The notes below the pieces were generated by a model, which saw nothing but the letters and a program-made list of their open reading frames with translations, was not told the origin of the DNA and did not search any database. A DNA stretch of 64,000 nt from Streptomyces sp. T12 (GTDB taxonomy: Bacteria > Actinomycetota > Actinomycetes > Streptomycetales > Streptomycetaceae), in assembly GCF_028736035.1 (NCBI RefSeq), contig NZ_CP117866.1, positions 5,828,001 through 5,892,000 on the forward strand, in the 5' to 3' direction. A program made the translations under genes and the position numbers. Below are positions 8,189 to 15,800 of this stretch, piece by piece (within the stretch, counting starts at the first letter, position 1; the number at the start of each line of letters is the position of its first letter).

Positions 8189-9613
8189 TCAGTCGGCCTT
8201 CACCGGCGCATCGGTGCCGTCGTAGACCTGTCCGTTCACCGCATCCACCCGCCACATGTCCGCCCCGCCTGACTCCTGCGGATCGGCTCCCGGTTTCTCG
8301 GCGCGCATCGACACGTTCACCAGCCACTCAGGCCTCCAAGCGCCTTCCCTCTCAACCGCTTTGAGGGTGAAAGCATCGATCTGGTACTTCGCTTTCACCT
8401 CCGACCTGTCCAGATCACCACCTCCATTGGCCCGGTTCTGCGCGACCAATCCCTCTCGCACCGCCTCCTCGGCCTGACCGGCGTCCAGTTTGGCCTTCGT
8501 GGTTTTCATGCGCTTCGGACCGAGGGTCACATCCACCTGCGATACGCGTCCGGCCCTGTCGACCTGCACATCCAGCATCCTGGGCATCAGCACGTCGTCG
8601 TTGAGCCAGCGCCAGCTGGTCATCCACCCCAGTTCTGCTTTCTCCCCCACCTGATATGTCCGGTGCGTGACCGCGTCTTTGGCCCAGGGGTAGTGCTCGT
8701 TCATGTACGTCTGCGCAATCCTGTACGCCTCCTGCTCCGTAGACGGCGCCTTCGCTCCAGCCACGGGATACCCCATGACGCTGGGACGGTCGCTGTCTTC
8801 CAAGAGCACATTCAAATGCTTCTTGTCCGGCCACGACAGGCTGCCGTTGCTGAATGCCTCCGGATGTCCTCCGTCACGGCTGAGCAGGGTGAAGGCGATA
8901 TTGGTACATGGCGCTCCCACACACGGTTGCACATAAACGTGTCCCAGCTTGTACCGGTCTCCGAACGCCTCCTGCACCACTTGTTCGACGGCCTCGCGCT
9001 CCGAAGATCCTGCGGCCGACAGGCCGGTACCGTCCAAATTGGTAAAGCTCAGCATCGGGCGAGCGACGCCGGTGCCCAGGATCAGCAGCACCGCGAACGC
9101 GATCATTGACGCCTTGGCACCGGCCTGCAAGTGGAGCGCACCGCGCCTGGCAAGTACCCCCGCAGCAATGGCGAGCCCAGCCAGGCCGCCGAGGATATTC
9201 ATTTCAGCGTCCGCGCTGTCGCATACACGTCCCAGCCCGTTTGCCGTGGCCTGGGTGAACTCGATGGCCAAGGGCAGCGCAACGACGCCGACGAGCGCGG
9301 GGAGCAAGCGACGCAGGGCCAGCAGGGTAAACAGCCCGAGCGGCACCGTCATGAGGAGGTTCCACAGGCCCTGCGTGGTGTGAAACGGCTCGGCGAGGTT
9401 GTGGTTGATGACGCACTGGCCGGTGGCCGGGCCGCTGCCCATGAAGGTGACGCCCAGCACGCCGGTGAGCGCGCCGGCCAGCCCGGCCCACCACACGCCG
9501 TACGGGCTGCCGAGGCGGCGGGAAACCAGCCATGCCGCGCCGCCCAGAACGAGGGCGGTCAACGTACATGCGACCAGGTAGTCGTAATGGTTTTCGAAGA
9601 TCGCGGTAAACAC
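8189..9613 (-). CDS. VanZ-like membrane protein with large extracytoplasmic C-terminal domain
   Basis: 474 residues from GTG 9613. The first ~190 contain about five membrane segments with the VanZ-like features PLGLFTLLALRRLLPALVG, LAIEFTQA and DSADAEMNILGGLAGL. After a final membrane helix (~169-187) comes a ~285-residue soluble region with two stretches (TYMNEHYPWAKDAVTHRTY; VKAKYQIDAFTLKAVEREGAW) resembling PepSY-like repeats. VanZ relatives are linked to glycopeptide tolerance, but the C-terminal extension is not part of classical VanZ. No van genes are nearby. The specific function is unknown. Confidence 0.7.
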   Translation of the reverse strand: MFTAIFENHYDYLVACTLTALVLGGAAWLVSRRLGSPYGVWWAGLAGALTGVLGVTFMGSGPATGQCVINHNLAEPFHTTQGLWNLLMTVPLGLFTLLALRRLLPALVGVVALPLAIEFTQATANGLGRVCDSADAEMNILGGLAGLAIAAGVLARRGALHLQAGAKASMIAFAVLLILGTGVARPMLSFTNLDGTGLSAAGSSEREAVEQVVQEAFGDRYKLGHVYVQPCVGAPCTNIAFTLLSRDGGHPEAFSNGSLSWPDKKHLNVLLEDSDRPSVMGYPVAGAKAPSTEQEAYRIAQTYMNEHYPWAKDAVTHRTYQVGEKAELGWMTSWRWLNDDVLMPRMLDVQVDRAGRVSQVDVTLGPKRMKTTKAKLDAGQAEEAVREGLVAQNRANGGGDLDRSEVKAKYQIDAFTLKAVEREGAWRPEWLVNVSMRAEKPGADPQESGGADMWRVDAVNGQVYDGTDAPVKAD

Positions 9614-9653
9614 GGGAGGTCCTTGACAGGGTCAGGCTAGATGGCACAACAGG

Positions 9654-9677
9654 GGCCCCGCCCTGGCGGACGGGGCC
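9654..9677 (-). terminator. terminator after small secreted protein gene
   Basis: GGCCCCG (9654-9660) and CGGGGCC (9671-9677) are inverted around a 10-nt loop, directly downstream of the 9693 gene on the minus strand, followed there by CCCCTGTTGTG. Confidence 0.5.
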
Positions 9678-9692
9678 ATCATGCTGCTGGCC

Positions 9693-10109
9693 TCAGCAGT
9701 GCGCGGCCGGCGTCTGGTCGGTGCCGCCGCTGTAGTTCAGCACGCCGACGCTGTTGTAACACATGTAACTTCCCGACTTTTCCCAATATTTCGTCACGGT
9801 CTGGCCGGAGCTGATGGAGAAGTAGGAGGAGTAGGTGGTAGAGCCGGACAGGCTGTAGCCAAGGCGGACACTGACGGTGGATCCGCCCGTCTTGCCGTAA
9901 TGGGTCCACAGTTTGGTCGGGTTGTTGTAGTCCTTCTTGTGGACCAGGACCCCGTTGGACAGGCTGGTGCACCGCTCAATGGGCAGGCCGATCGCGGTGT
10001 AGCCGGAGGAGTCGCAGTAGGCGGCGGCTGAGGCGGCGGGCGCGCTGAACATGACGGAACCAGCCGCGATGGCGCAAGCGATCAGCGCAGCACTGGTCTT
10101 GGTGCGCAT
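9693..10109 (-). CDS. small secreted protein, unknown function
   Basis: 138 residues. A clear Sec signal peptide (~1-29, ending APAASAAA) precedes a mature ~109-residue protein rich in Tyr, Ser, Gly and Thr with four Cys (YCDSS, IERCTS, YMCYN and the C-terminal AAHC), probably two disulfides. Several segments alternate polar and aromatic residues (STTYSSYFSISSGQTVTKYW), suggesting a beta fold. I do not recognise a family. It has its own hairpin terminator and is not obviously in an operon with the VanZ-like gene. Confidence 0.75.
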   Translation of the reverse strand: MRTKTSAALIACAIAAGSVMFSAPAASAAAYCDSSGYTAIGLPIERCTSLSNGVLVHKKDYNNPTKLWTHYGKTGGSTVSVRLGYSLSGSTTYSSYFSISSGQTVTKYWEKSGSYMCYNSVGVLNYSGGTDQTPAAHC

Positions 10110-10463
10110 AGGAAACCCCCATTAGTCGAGGACTGCAGAAGAATGCGGCCTGCTCATGAAGCTTGTATTTGCTGCCGCTTGATCAATCCTGCGTGGCATG
10201 CATACGTGTAGGTAGCCTCATGATGCTGCTCCTGCCTGAAGCGGAGGGGGGTGAAAAGGTGCACAACCGTATGTTTATGGGCTCTCTTGGCTCATGAAGC
10301 TGGCAAGGCCGCGCGGAGGCGGAATCCGGGCCGTGTTGCGGTGACAGGTCCCACTGCGCATAGTTGCGCTGCGGAAGTCATGGGCTGATGCCCGTTGATG
10401 CTGTGAGCGTGCTGCGCGGGCGTACCGGTCGTGTGCGGCAGGGACGGTAGCCGGGGGTGGAAG
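10110..10463. other. gene-poor stretch
   Basis: No convincing gene is seen in this gap between the small secreted protein (minus) and the first LuxR-type regulator (plus). It presumably holds both promoters. Its first half is visibly more AT-rich than surrounding DNA. No operator stands out. Confidence 0.4.
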
Positions 10464-11510
10464 ATGACCGAGCGCGGAGTGGGCGAGCATCCACACGGTG
10501 CCGACCGCCTGTGCGAGGTCGGGGATCGCGTGTATTCCCGGGCCGTACGGCGGGGCAGAGTGCCGCGCCGGGATGCCGATGAGGTGCCCTGCCTCTTGGA
10601 ACTTGCCCTGCTGCATCCGGATCCTGACGACATGGACTGGCTGGTGCCGACGTCGCCGCAGGAGGTCATGACGCGGCTGCTGCGCGGGGTGTACGACGAA
10701 GTCAGCGCGAGCCAGCGGCGGATGGGCTCAGCGGTGGCGGCGTTCGAGTGGTACACCCGGCTCGGGCTGCAGCCCCAGGCGCCCGGCGCGGAGGGCTCGG
10801 CGATTCGAGTCCTGGATGGTGATCACCGCATCCAGGCAGCGCTGGACGAGGCGACTCAGGCGTGCACGACGGAGGTGCTCACCGTGCAGCCCGGCGGCAT
10901 TCGTCCCGAGCACGAGCTGACGGAGGGGCTGCACCGGGCGCTGGCGCTACGGGGCCGAGGCGTGCGGATGCGAGACCTGTACACACACGTGGCCCGGCAC
11001 GGCCAGGGCTTGCTCAACTACCTGGAGTTGATGGGTGAGTCGGTGGAAGCGCGCACGCTGGACGAGGTGATCGACCGGCTGATCCTCTTCGACCGTACGG
11101 TGGCCTTCATCCCGGCGAACGCGGACCGCACGGTGGCGCTGGAACTGCGCCACCCGGCTCTGGTCCAGTACTTGCTGACAGTCTTCGAACGCTTCTGGCG
11201 CCTGGCGATCCCACTCACGGCTCCCCTCCCTGACACCGGTATCGAGGGCATCTCCCACCGGGAGCGGTCCATCGCCGCGCTTCTGGCGGAGGGACACCAG
11301 GACGCGGTGATTGCGGAACGGCTCGGCATAAGTGTCCGCACGTGCCGTGCCCACATCGCGCGGCTTTCGGAGACGCTGGGGGCGGCGAGTCGTACGCAAC
11401 TGGGCGTCCGCATCGCCCAAGTGGGCTTGGACGGCCCGCCGCAGGCTACGCGCGCCGCGTCGCCAGCATCACTCAGCCTGCCTAATCAAGGATCCCCGAC
11501 TGCCCGATGA
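10464..11510 (+). CDS. LuxR-type HTH regulator (paralog 1)
   Basis: 348 residues. The N-terminal ~70 residues are the TrmB-like region of this Streptomyces family (LCEVGDRVYSRAVRRGRV, DEVPCLLELALLHPDPDD). The centre carries the phospholipase-D-like sensor segment (RMRDLYTHVARHGQG, VEARTLDEVIDRLILFDRTVAFIP). The last ~80 residues are a LuxR DNA-binding domain (RERSIAALLAEGHQDAVIAERLGISVRTCRAHIARL). ATG 10464 follows a G-rich ribosome site. It is the only plus-strand member of four paralogs here; its 3' end overlaps the convergent paralog by 29 bp. The ligand is unknown. Confidence 0.85.
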   Translation: MTERGVGEHPHGADRLCEVGDRVYSRAVRRGRVPRRDADEVPCLLELALLHPDPDDMDWLVPTSPQEVMTRLLRGVYDEVSASQRRMGSAVAAFEWYTRLGLQPQAPGAEGSAIRVLDGDHRIQAALDEATQACTTEVLTVQPGGIRPEHELTEGLHRALALRGRGVRMRDLYTHVARHGQGLLNYLELMGESVEARTLDEVIDRLILFDRTVAFIPANADRTVALELRHPALVQYLLTVFERFWRLAIPLTAPLPDTGIEGISHRERSIAALLAEGHQDAVIAERLGISVRTCRAHIARLSETLGAASRTQLGVRIAQVGLDGPPQATRAASPASLSLPNQGSPTAR

Positions 11511-12453
11511 GATAGCCGAGTTGGGCTCGGCTTTCGCTTCCGAGTGTGGCGGCGAGTTTTGCGATGTGGGCGCGGGCGGTGCGGATGTTCATGCCGAGGC
11601 GGTTGGCTATGACGGCGTCGGTGTGGCCTTCGATGAGGAGTGTGGCGATGGCACGTTGGCGGGGGGTGACGCCGTTCAATGAAGGTTGTTGGACAGCCTC
11701 CGGGTACATGGGGGTGGCCAGGTGCCAGAGGCGGTCGAAGGTAGTGACGAAGTAGTCGACGATGGCCGGGTGGCGGATCTCGACGGCGAGGGTGCGGTCC
11801 CTGTTCGCGGGGATGAACGCGACGGTGCGGTCGATTATGAGGAGGCGTTCGGTGACCTCGTCGAGGGTGCGAGCTTCTACGTCGCCTTGGAGGTGTTCAT
11901 AGCGGGCCATCAGCTCGGGCAAATGACGGAAGGTGTGCTGGTAGAGGGTGCGAATGCAGCCGCCACGGTCGAGCAGAGCCTGGTCTCGCACCACGGAGGC
12001 ATCTCGGACGGCGATGACCGCCTTGGGTTTATGGGGCTGGATAGCGAGGGCTTCCGTGGTGGCGTCCGCCATCGACTCGCTGATGGCACGGTTGATTTGG
12101 CCGAGACCGCTGTGGACGCTGATCGATGGATGACTCACCGAAGCCGTCGGCTGGCGGTGTATGCGTATCAACGGCTCGAACACCGCCGCCAGCCGTTCCT
12201 CACGTCGCCGCTCGTCTGCGATGCGTTCCTCGGCAGTGCGGAGCAAACGCTGGAGGGCGTAGGCCGGGGCGACCGGTTCCAGCCAGCGCAGGTCGCTGAG
12301 GTCAGGCTGGAGTAGCCCGAGCCTGACGAGACACGGTGCGTCGTCGGCGTTGCGCGCATCCACGCGCTCCTCACGCAGGGCTTGTTCGTACAGCTGCATG
12401 CCTTCCGGGCACAGGTCTTCGGCGCCGTGCTCCCGATGCGACGTCATGCTCAT
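11482..12453 (-). CDS. LuxR-type HTH regulator (paralog 2)
   Basis: 323 residues with the same architecture as the other three: N-terminal TrmB-like region (LYEQALREERVDARNADDAP), PLD-like sensor (IRTLYQHTFRHLPELM, ARTLDEVTERLLIIDRTVAFIP) and C-terminal LuxR helix-turn-helix (ERQ-like PRQRAIATLLIEGHTDAVIANRLG). It ends LGYLIGQSGILD, the ending shared by the minus-strand trio. Its ATG overlaps the stop of the upstream, frameshifted paralog as ATGA. Its 3' ~150 bp are close to 90% identical by eye to the same region of that paralog, indicating recent tandem duplication. Confidence 0.87.
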   Translation of the reverse strand: MSMTSHREHGAEDLCPEGMQLYEQALREERVDARNADDAPCLVRLGLLQPDLSDLRWLEPVAPAYALQRLLRTAEERIADERRREERLAAVFEPLIRIHRQPTASVSHPSISVHSGLGQINRAISESMADATTEALAIQPHKPKAVIAVRDASVVRDQALLDRGGCIRTLYQHTFRHLPELMARYEHLQGDVEARTLDEVTERLLIIDRTVAFIPANRDRTLAVEIRHPAIVDYFVTTFDRLWHLATPMYPEAVQQPSLNGVTPRQRAIATLLIEGHTDAVIANRLGMNIRTARAHIAKLAATLGSESRAQLGYLIGQSGILD

Positions 12454-13419
12454 GGATTGGGTGTCTCCTGCTTGAGGATTCCTGACCCCGCGATGAGGTA
12501 GCCGAGTTGGGCGCGGCTTTCGCTTCCGAGTGTGGCGGCGAGTTTGGCGATGTGGACGCGGACGGTGCGGATGTTCATGCCGAGGCGGTCGGCTATGACG
12601 GCGTCCGTATGGCCTTCGATGAGGAGGCCGGCGATGGCGCGTTGGCGGGGGGTGATGCCGTTGACGGAGGCTTTCTGGACCGCCTCGGGGTACACGGGAG
12701 AGGCGAGGCGCCAGAGGCGGTCGAAGTTGGTGACCAGGTAGGTGATCAGGCTCGGGTGGCGGATTTCCAGGGCGAGCGTGCGGTCCTTGCTGGCAGGGAT
12801 GAAGGCGACGGTCTGGTCGATGACGAGAAGGCGCTCGGGAACCTCGTCGAGGGCACGAACCTCCGCATCGCCCGTCAGCTGCTCGTAACGGGCGATCACC
12901 GCGGGCGAGTGGCGCAGGGTGTGCTGGTAGAGGGTGCGGATACGGCCACCTCTGTCCAGCAGGGCCTGGTCGCGTTCGAAGGACTCCGACATACGCGATG
13001 AGATGGCCTGGCCGTAGTAGGGCTGGATGGCGAGGAGTTCCTGGGAAGCAGTGGCCATGGCTTGGGCGACACTGAGCCCGATCTGGTCGAGCCCGCTGAC
13101 GACGCTGATCGCCGATGAGTCCGTAGTCGTCTGCGGGGTGCCGAGCCTCACCAGTGGTTCGAATGCGGCCGCCAGCCGCTCTTCGTGCCGCCGTTCCGTC
13201 GCGATACGTTCCTCAGACGCTCGCAGCAGCCGATGCAGTGCGACATTCGGCGAGACCAGCTCCATCCAGTCCAGGTCCTCGACCATGGGCTGCAGCAGCC
13301 CGACACGGAACGTCGTTGGCATCCTTCGCCCACGCGCGCTCTTCACGCAGGGCCTGGGCGTACAAGCTCTTACCTGCCTCGCACAGCTCGCCCAGTCCAT
13401 GCGTGTGCCCCTTGGTCAC
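12450..13419 (-). pseudogene. LuxR-type HTH regulator (paralog 3), frameshifted near its N-terminus
   Basis: Reading starts at GTG 13419 (GTGA overlap with the upstream paralog), giving the family N-terminus GLGELCEAGKSLYAQALREE and DANDVPC. The expected continuation LVRLGLLQP is not in that frame. Around 13299-13305 homology jumps to another frame (VGLLQPMVEDLDW) and then stays intact to the stop. Compared with paralog 2, about 11 nt are missing (Leu-Val-Arg-Leu codons reduced to one base). The PLD-like sensor and LuxR domain are complete in the second frame. A shorter product from the ATG at 13286 (278 residues) is conceivable. A sequencing error cannot be excluded. Confidence 0.72.
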
Positions 13420-14423
13420 GGTTGGCTGTCTCCTCCCGTTGGCGTGTGGTCCTTTTCCAGGATCCCTGACTGGGCTATGAGGTAGCCGAGCTGGGCGCGG
13501 CTGCCGCTGCCAAGGGTCGCGGCGAGCTTGGCTATGTGGGCGCGGCACGTCCGGACGTTCATCCCGAGGCGCCGGGCGATGGCCTCGTCGACGTGTCCCT
13601 CGACGAGGAGCTTCGCGATGGAGTGCTGAATATCCGTGATGCCGCCTGCGGCCGCCTCGTACGGGGCGCCGGCGCTCAACGGGACGGATCGCACCCACAT
13701 GAACTCGAAGACCTTGATCAGGTACCGAACGAGGCCGGGATGGCGTAGCTCCAGAGCTACCTGCTGGTCGTCGCGGGTGGGGATGAAGGCGACGGCCTCG
13801 TCGCAGACTATGAGGCGCTCCACAAGCTCGTCGATCGTCCGGTACTCCGCCTTGCCTTTCGAGAGCTGGGCCACGTACGCCAGCTTCTCGGGGCTGTACC
13901 GGGCGGTGTGCTGATAGAGCGTCCGGATGCGCACACCGCGTTCGATCAGCGGCTTGTCCCGTTCCAGCCCTTGGAGCAGGCTGCGCTCCGAGTAGCGGTC
14001 GTCGCTGGGTTGGACCGTGAGCACATCGGTCTGGCACTGGGCCGTGGCCAGGTTGAGTGCCGCGTTGATCCGGGCGCTGCCCTCCAGCACAGTGATCGAG
14101 TGATCGGTCTCGCCGTCGTGCGCGAGAGCCAAGAACGGCTCGAAGATGTCAGTGAGTCTGATGGACAACCGCCGGCGATCCGCGATGTCGCGCTCTATGG
14201 GATGGAGTCGCTCGGCCAGGGCGACGGACGGGGGAACCGGGCGCAACCAGTTCGCGTCGTCGGGGTCGGGGTGGAGGAGGGCGAACTCCAGCAGGCAGGG
14301 AGCCGACTCCACGTCCACGCGAGCGATACGCCCGGTGCGCAGGGCATGCGCATATAGTCGGCCACCCTCGTCACACAGTTCGGTCTCCGCATGGGGATGC
14401 GTCGCCTTAGTCGGATTTGCCAC
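13416..14423 (-). CDS. LuxR-type HTH regulator (paralog 4), first gene of the minus-strand trio
   Basis: 335 residues from GTG 14423, chosen because GGGGGGTGGAG lies 7 nt upstream; an ATG at 14453 lacks this. Domains: TrmB-like N-terminus (ELCDEGGRLYAHALRTGR, SAPCLLEFALLHPDPDD), PLD-like sensor (IRTLYQHTARYSPEKLAYV, YRTIDELVERLIVCDEAVAFIP) and C-terminal LuxR HTH (HVDEAIARRLGMNVRTCRAHIAKL). It heads an operon-like run coupled through GTGA and ATGA overlaps, and diverges from the small exported peptide gene at 14540. Confidence 0.87.
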   Translation of the reverse strand: MANPTKATHPHAETELCDEGGRLYAHALRTGRIARVDVESAPCLLEFALLHPDPDDANWLRPVPPSVALAERLHPIERDIADRRRLSIRLTDIFEPFLALAHDGETDHSITVLEGSARINAALNLATAQCQTDVLTVQPSDDRYSERSLLQGLERDKPLIERGVRIRTLYQHTARYSPEKLAYVAQLSKGKAEYRTIDELVERLIVCDEAVAFIPTRDDQQVALELRHPGLVRYLIKVFEFMWVRSVPLSAGAPYEAAAGGITDIQHSIAKLLVEGHVDEAIARRLGMNVRTCRAHIAKLAATLGSGSRAQLGYLIAQSGILEKDHTPTGGDSQP

Positions 14424-14443
14424 GAAATCTCCACCCCCCAGGG

Positions 14444-14459
14444 TCCTGAACATGCAGGA
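14444..14459. promoter_or_regulatory. TCCTG-N6-CAGGA inverted repeat
   Basis: TCCTG (14444-14448) and CAGGA (14455-14459) flank AACATG in the 116-bp gap between the regulator trio and the exported peptide/Rieske-like pair. A site here could control both directions. Confidence 0.35.
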
Positions 14460-14539
14460 ACATGATGCACCGATTGTGTGGCCAGCACGTGCCTGAATGA
14501 GCCATCGTCTTATCCGACGGGGGAAGAGGAGACTTTCAA

Positions 14540-14752
14540 GTGAGGACGAAGCCGACTATGCGCAAGAGAATGCTTCGCTCGGTACTTGTCGCCGCCTTCT
14601 CCGTCGTCGTGACCTTCGGAGCGCTAAGCGGGCAGTCCGACGCGGAGAGTGTCGTCAGCGCTGACACTCACTGGCCGAGCACCGCCGTGAGTTCCAGCAG
14701 CGCGGATGTGTCGGTGACCTCCGCGGACGGTGACTCGGGGGAGCGGATGTGA
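14540..14752 (+). CDS. small exported peptide precursor, unknown
   Basis: 70 codons from GTG 14540 with GAGGAGA 8 nt upstream. Residues ~8-35 form a basic N-region and hydrophobic core (RSVLVAAFSVVVTFGALSG), so export is likely. The mature tail is ~35 residues, rich in Ser, Val, Ala and Asp and without Cys (STAVSSSSADVSVTSADGD). It overlaps the next gene as GTGA and diverges from LuxR-type regulators. I do not recognise the family; the size and context would suit a signal or precursor peptide, but this is inference. Confidence 0.6.
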   Translation: MRTKPTMRKRMLRSVLVAAFSVVVTFGALSGQSDAESVVSADTHWPSTAVSSSSADVSVTSADGDSGERM

Positions 14753-15084
14753 CCACCCCACCCGACGACCGCTCCTTCCGCAGGGAAATGGCCACCGCCT
14801 ACCGCTCCGGCTGGCACTTCATCGACTTGGTCACCGCGATCCCCCACCCCGGTGACTCGTTGATGGTGACCGTCTTCGGTGAGCCGGTCGTCGTCACGCG
14901 GGACGAGGATGAGGACGTACGGGCTTACCGGTGTCTGCGGCGGCCTCGGGGGGCGCCGCAGCCCGTGCGGTGTGCCATCCGGTACGGAATGATCTTCGTC
15001 AACCTTGATCAGCGCGACCACCGCCTGGTGGAGCCGGAGGCCCCGGCCCAAACGACCATCTCAGCCACCCCCCGCAGTGCCTGA
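14749..15084 (+). CDS. Rieske-like small protein without recognisable [2Fe-2S] ligands
   Basis: 111 residues, GTG start overlapping the preceding stop. The segments GWHFIDLVTAIPHPGDSLMV, FGEPVVVTRDEDEDVRAYRC, RRPRG and YGMIFVNLDQRDHR align in order with the Rieske domain of ring-hydroxylating oxygenase alpha subunits. The CxHRG motif is replaced by LRRPRG and the second CxxH motif is missing, so a Rieske cluster is unlikely. The length suits a domain without a catalytic iron domain. Probably a degenerate or repurposed Rieske fold working with the co-translated exported peptide. Confidence 0.6.
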   Translation: MTTPPDDRSFRREMATAYRSGWHFIDLVTAIPHPGDSLMVTVFGEPVVVTRDEDEDVRAYRCLRRPRGAPQPVRCAIRYGMIFVNLDQRDHRLVEPEAPAQTTISATPRSA

Positions 15085-15127
15085 CGCGATTCCCCCGTCG
15101 TAACACATCGCTCAGGTGCTTCCCCCC

Positions 15128-15168
15128 GCAGCGGCGTCACCGTGACCTGAACACGGTGACGCCGCTGC
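15128..15168 (+). terminator. rho-independent terminator
   Basis: A perfect 17-bp stem (arms 15128-15144 and 15152-15168) with loop ACCTGAA is followed by AGTTTTC. It ends the exported peptide / Rieske-like operon and may also serve the convergent oxidase-family gene. Confidence 0.85.
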
Positions 15169-15266
15169 AGTTTTCGGGGGACATTTCCCCGTATCCGCCT
15201 GTTCCGGCGGTGGCTGAAACCGGGCGCCCGGTATCCGGCCAACCCGGCGCCCCGCTCACCCTCGGG

Positions 15267-15680
15267 TCACCCCCGCCCCATCGCCCGCCGCAGCTCGATC
15301 TCGATCACCACCCGGTCGGGATTCGGCGCCGGCGTCCGCCCGTACCGCTGCGCGTACCGCCGCTCCGCCTCCGCGACCCGCTCGGGCTCGCTGCGGACGT
15401 AGGCCGCCCCTTCCAGCGTCGCCCACCGCCGCCCGTCCACCTGGCACACCGCGACCCGCGCCCCCTCCGGGCCGGCGGCCAGGACGTGGCCCACCTTCGC
15501 GCTCGACTTGTTGGTGATCACCCGAGCAAGTCGCGCCTCGGGGTCGTATGTGACGCCGACGGGTACGACATGCGGGGTGCCGTCCGGGCGCAGGGTCGTC
15601 AGGGTGCACAGGTGCCTCTCCTGCCAGAAGGTGAGGTACGGCGCGTCCGGCGCGCCCGGATCCTGGGGGTATGCGGCCAT
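15267..15680 (-). CDS. pyridoxamine 5'-phosphate oxidase-family / F420-type flavin-binding protein
   Basis: 137 residues with a split beta-barrel pattern: LTFWQERHLCTLTTLRPDGTPHVVPVGVTYD, then ITNKSSAKVGHV and VAVCQVDGRRWATLEG. Family members bind FMN or F420 and reduce small molecules or act on biliverdin-like substrates; the cofactor cannot be settled here. ATG 15680 is preferred to the start 13 codons upstream because family N-termini begin close to the FWQERH helix. It diverges from clpB, and the HAIR element lies in the ~120 bp between them. Confidence 0.8.
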   Translation of the reverse strand: MAAYPQDPGAPDAPYLTFWQERHLCTLTTLRPDGTPHVVPVGVTYDPEARLARVITNKSSAKVGHVLAAGPEGARVAVCQVDGRRWATLEGAAYVRSEPERVAEAERRYAQRYGRTPAPNPDRVVIEIELRRAMGRG

Positions 15681-15719
15681 GGTCGGGAAACCTAGCCGCC
15701 GCAAGCCTCCCTCGACCAC

Positions 15720-15740
15720 CTTGAGTGGAATAGACTCAAC
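15720..15740 (+). promoter_or_regulatory. HAIR element (HspR operator) upstream of clpB
   Basis: CTTGAGT (15720-15726), 7-nt spacer, then ACTCAAC (15734-15740). The HspR consensus is CTTGAGT-N7-ACTCAAG, so 13 of 14 positions match. It lies 60 bp upstream of the clpB start. In Streptomyces HspR represses clpB and dnaK through this element, so heat-shock control of this gene is strongly implied. Confidence 0.9.
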
Positions 15741-15800
15741 TTTGTGTACGCTGACTCAGTCAGCACTGGGAGACGCTGACGCCAGGAGGAGAAAGCCAAC

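Noticed and set aside
10275..10616. Minus-strand frame overlapping the start of the first LuxR-type gene
   Set aside because: Overlaps the coding start of a clear regulator and has no supporting motif.
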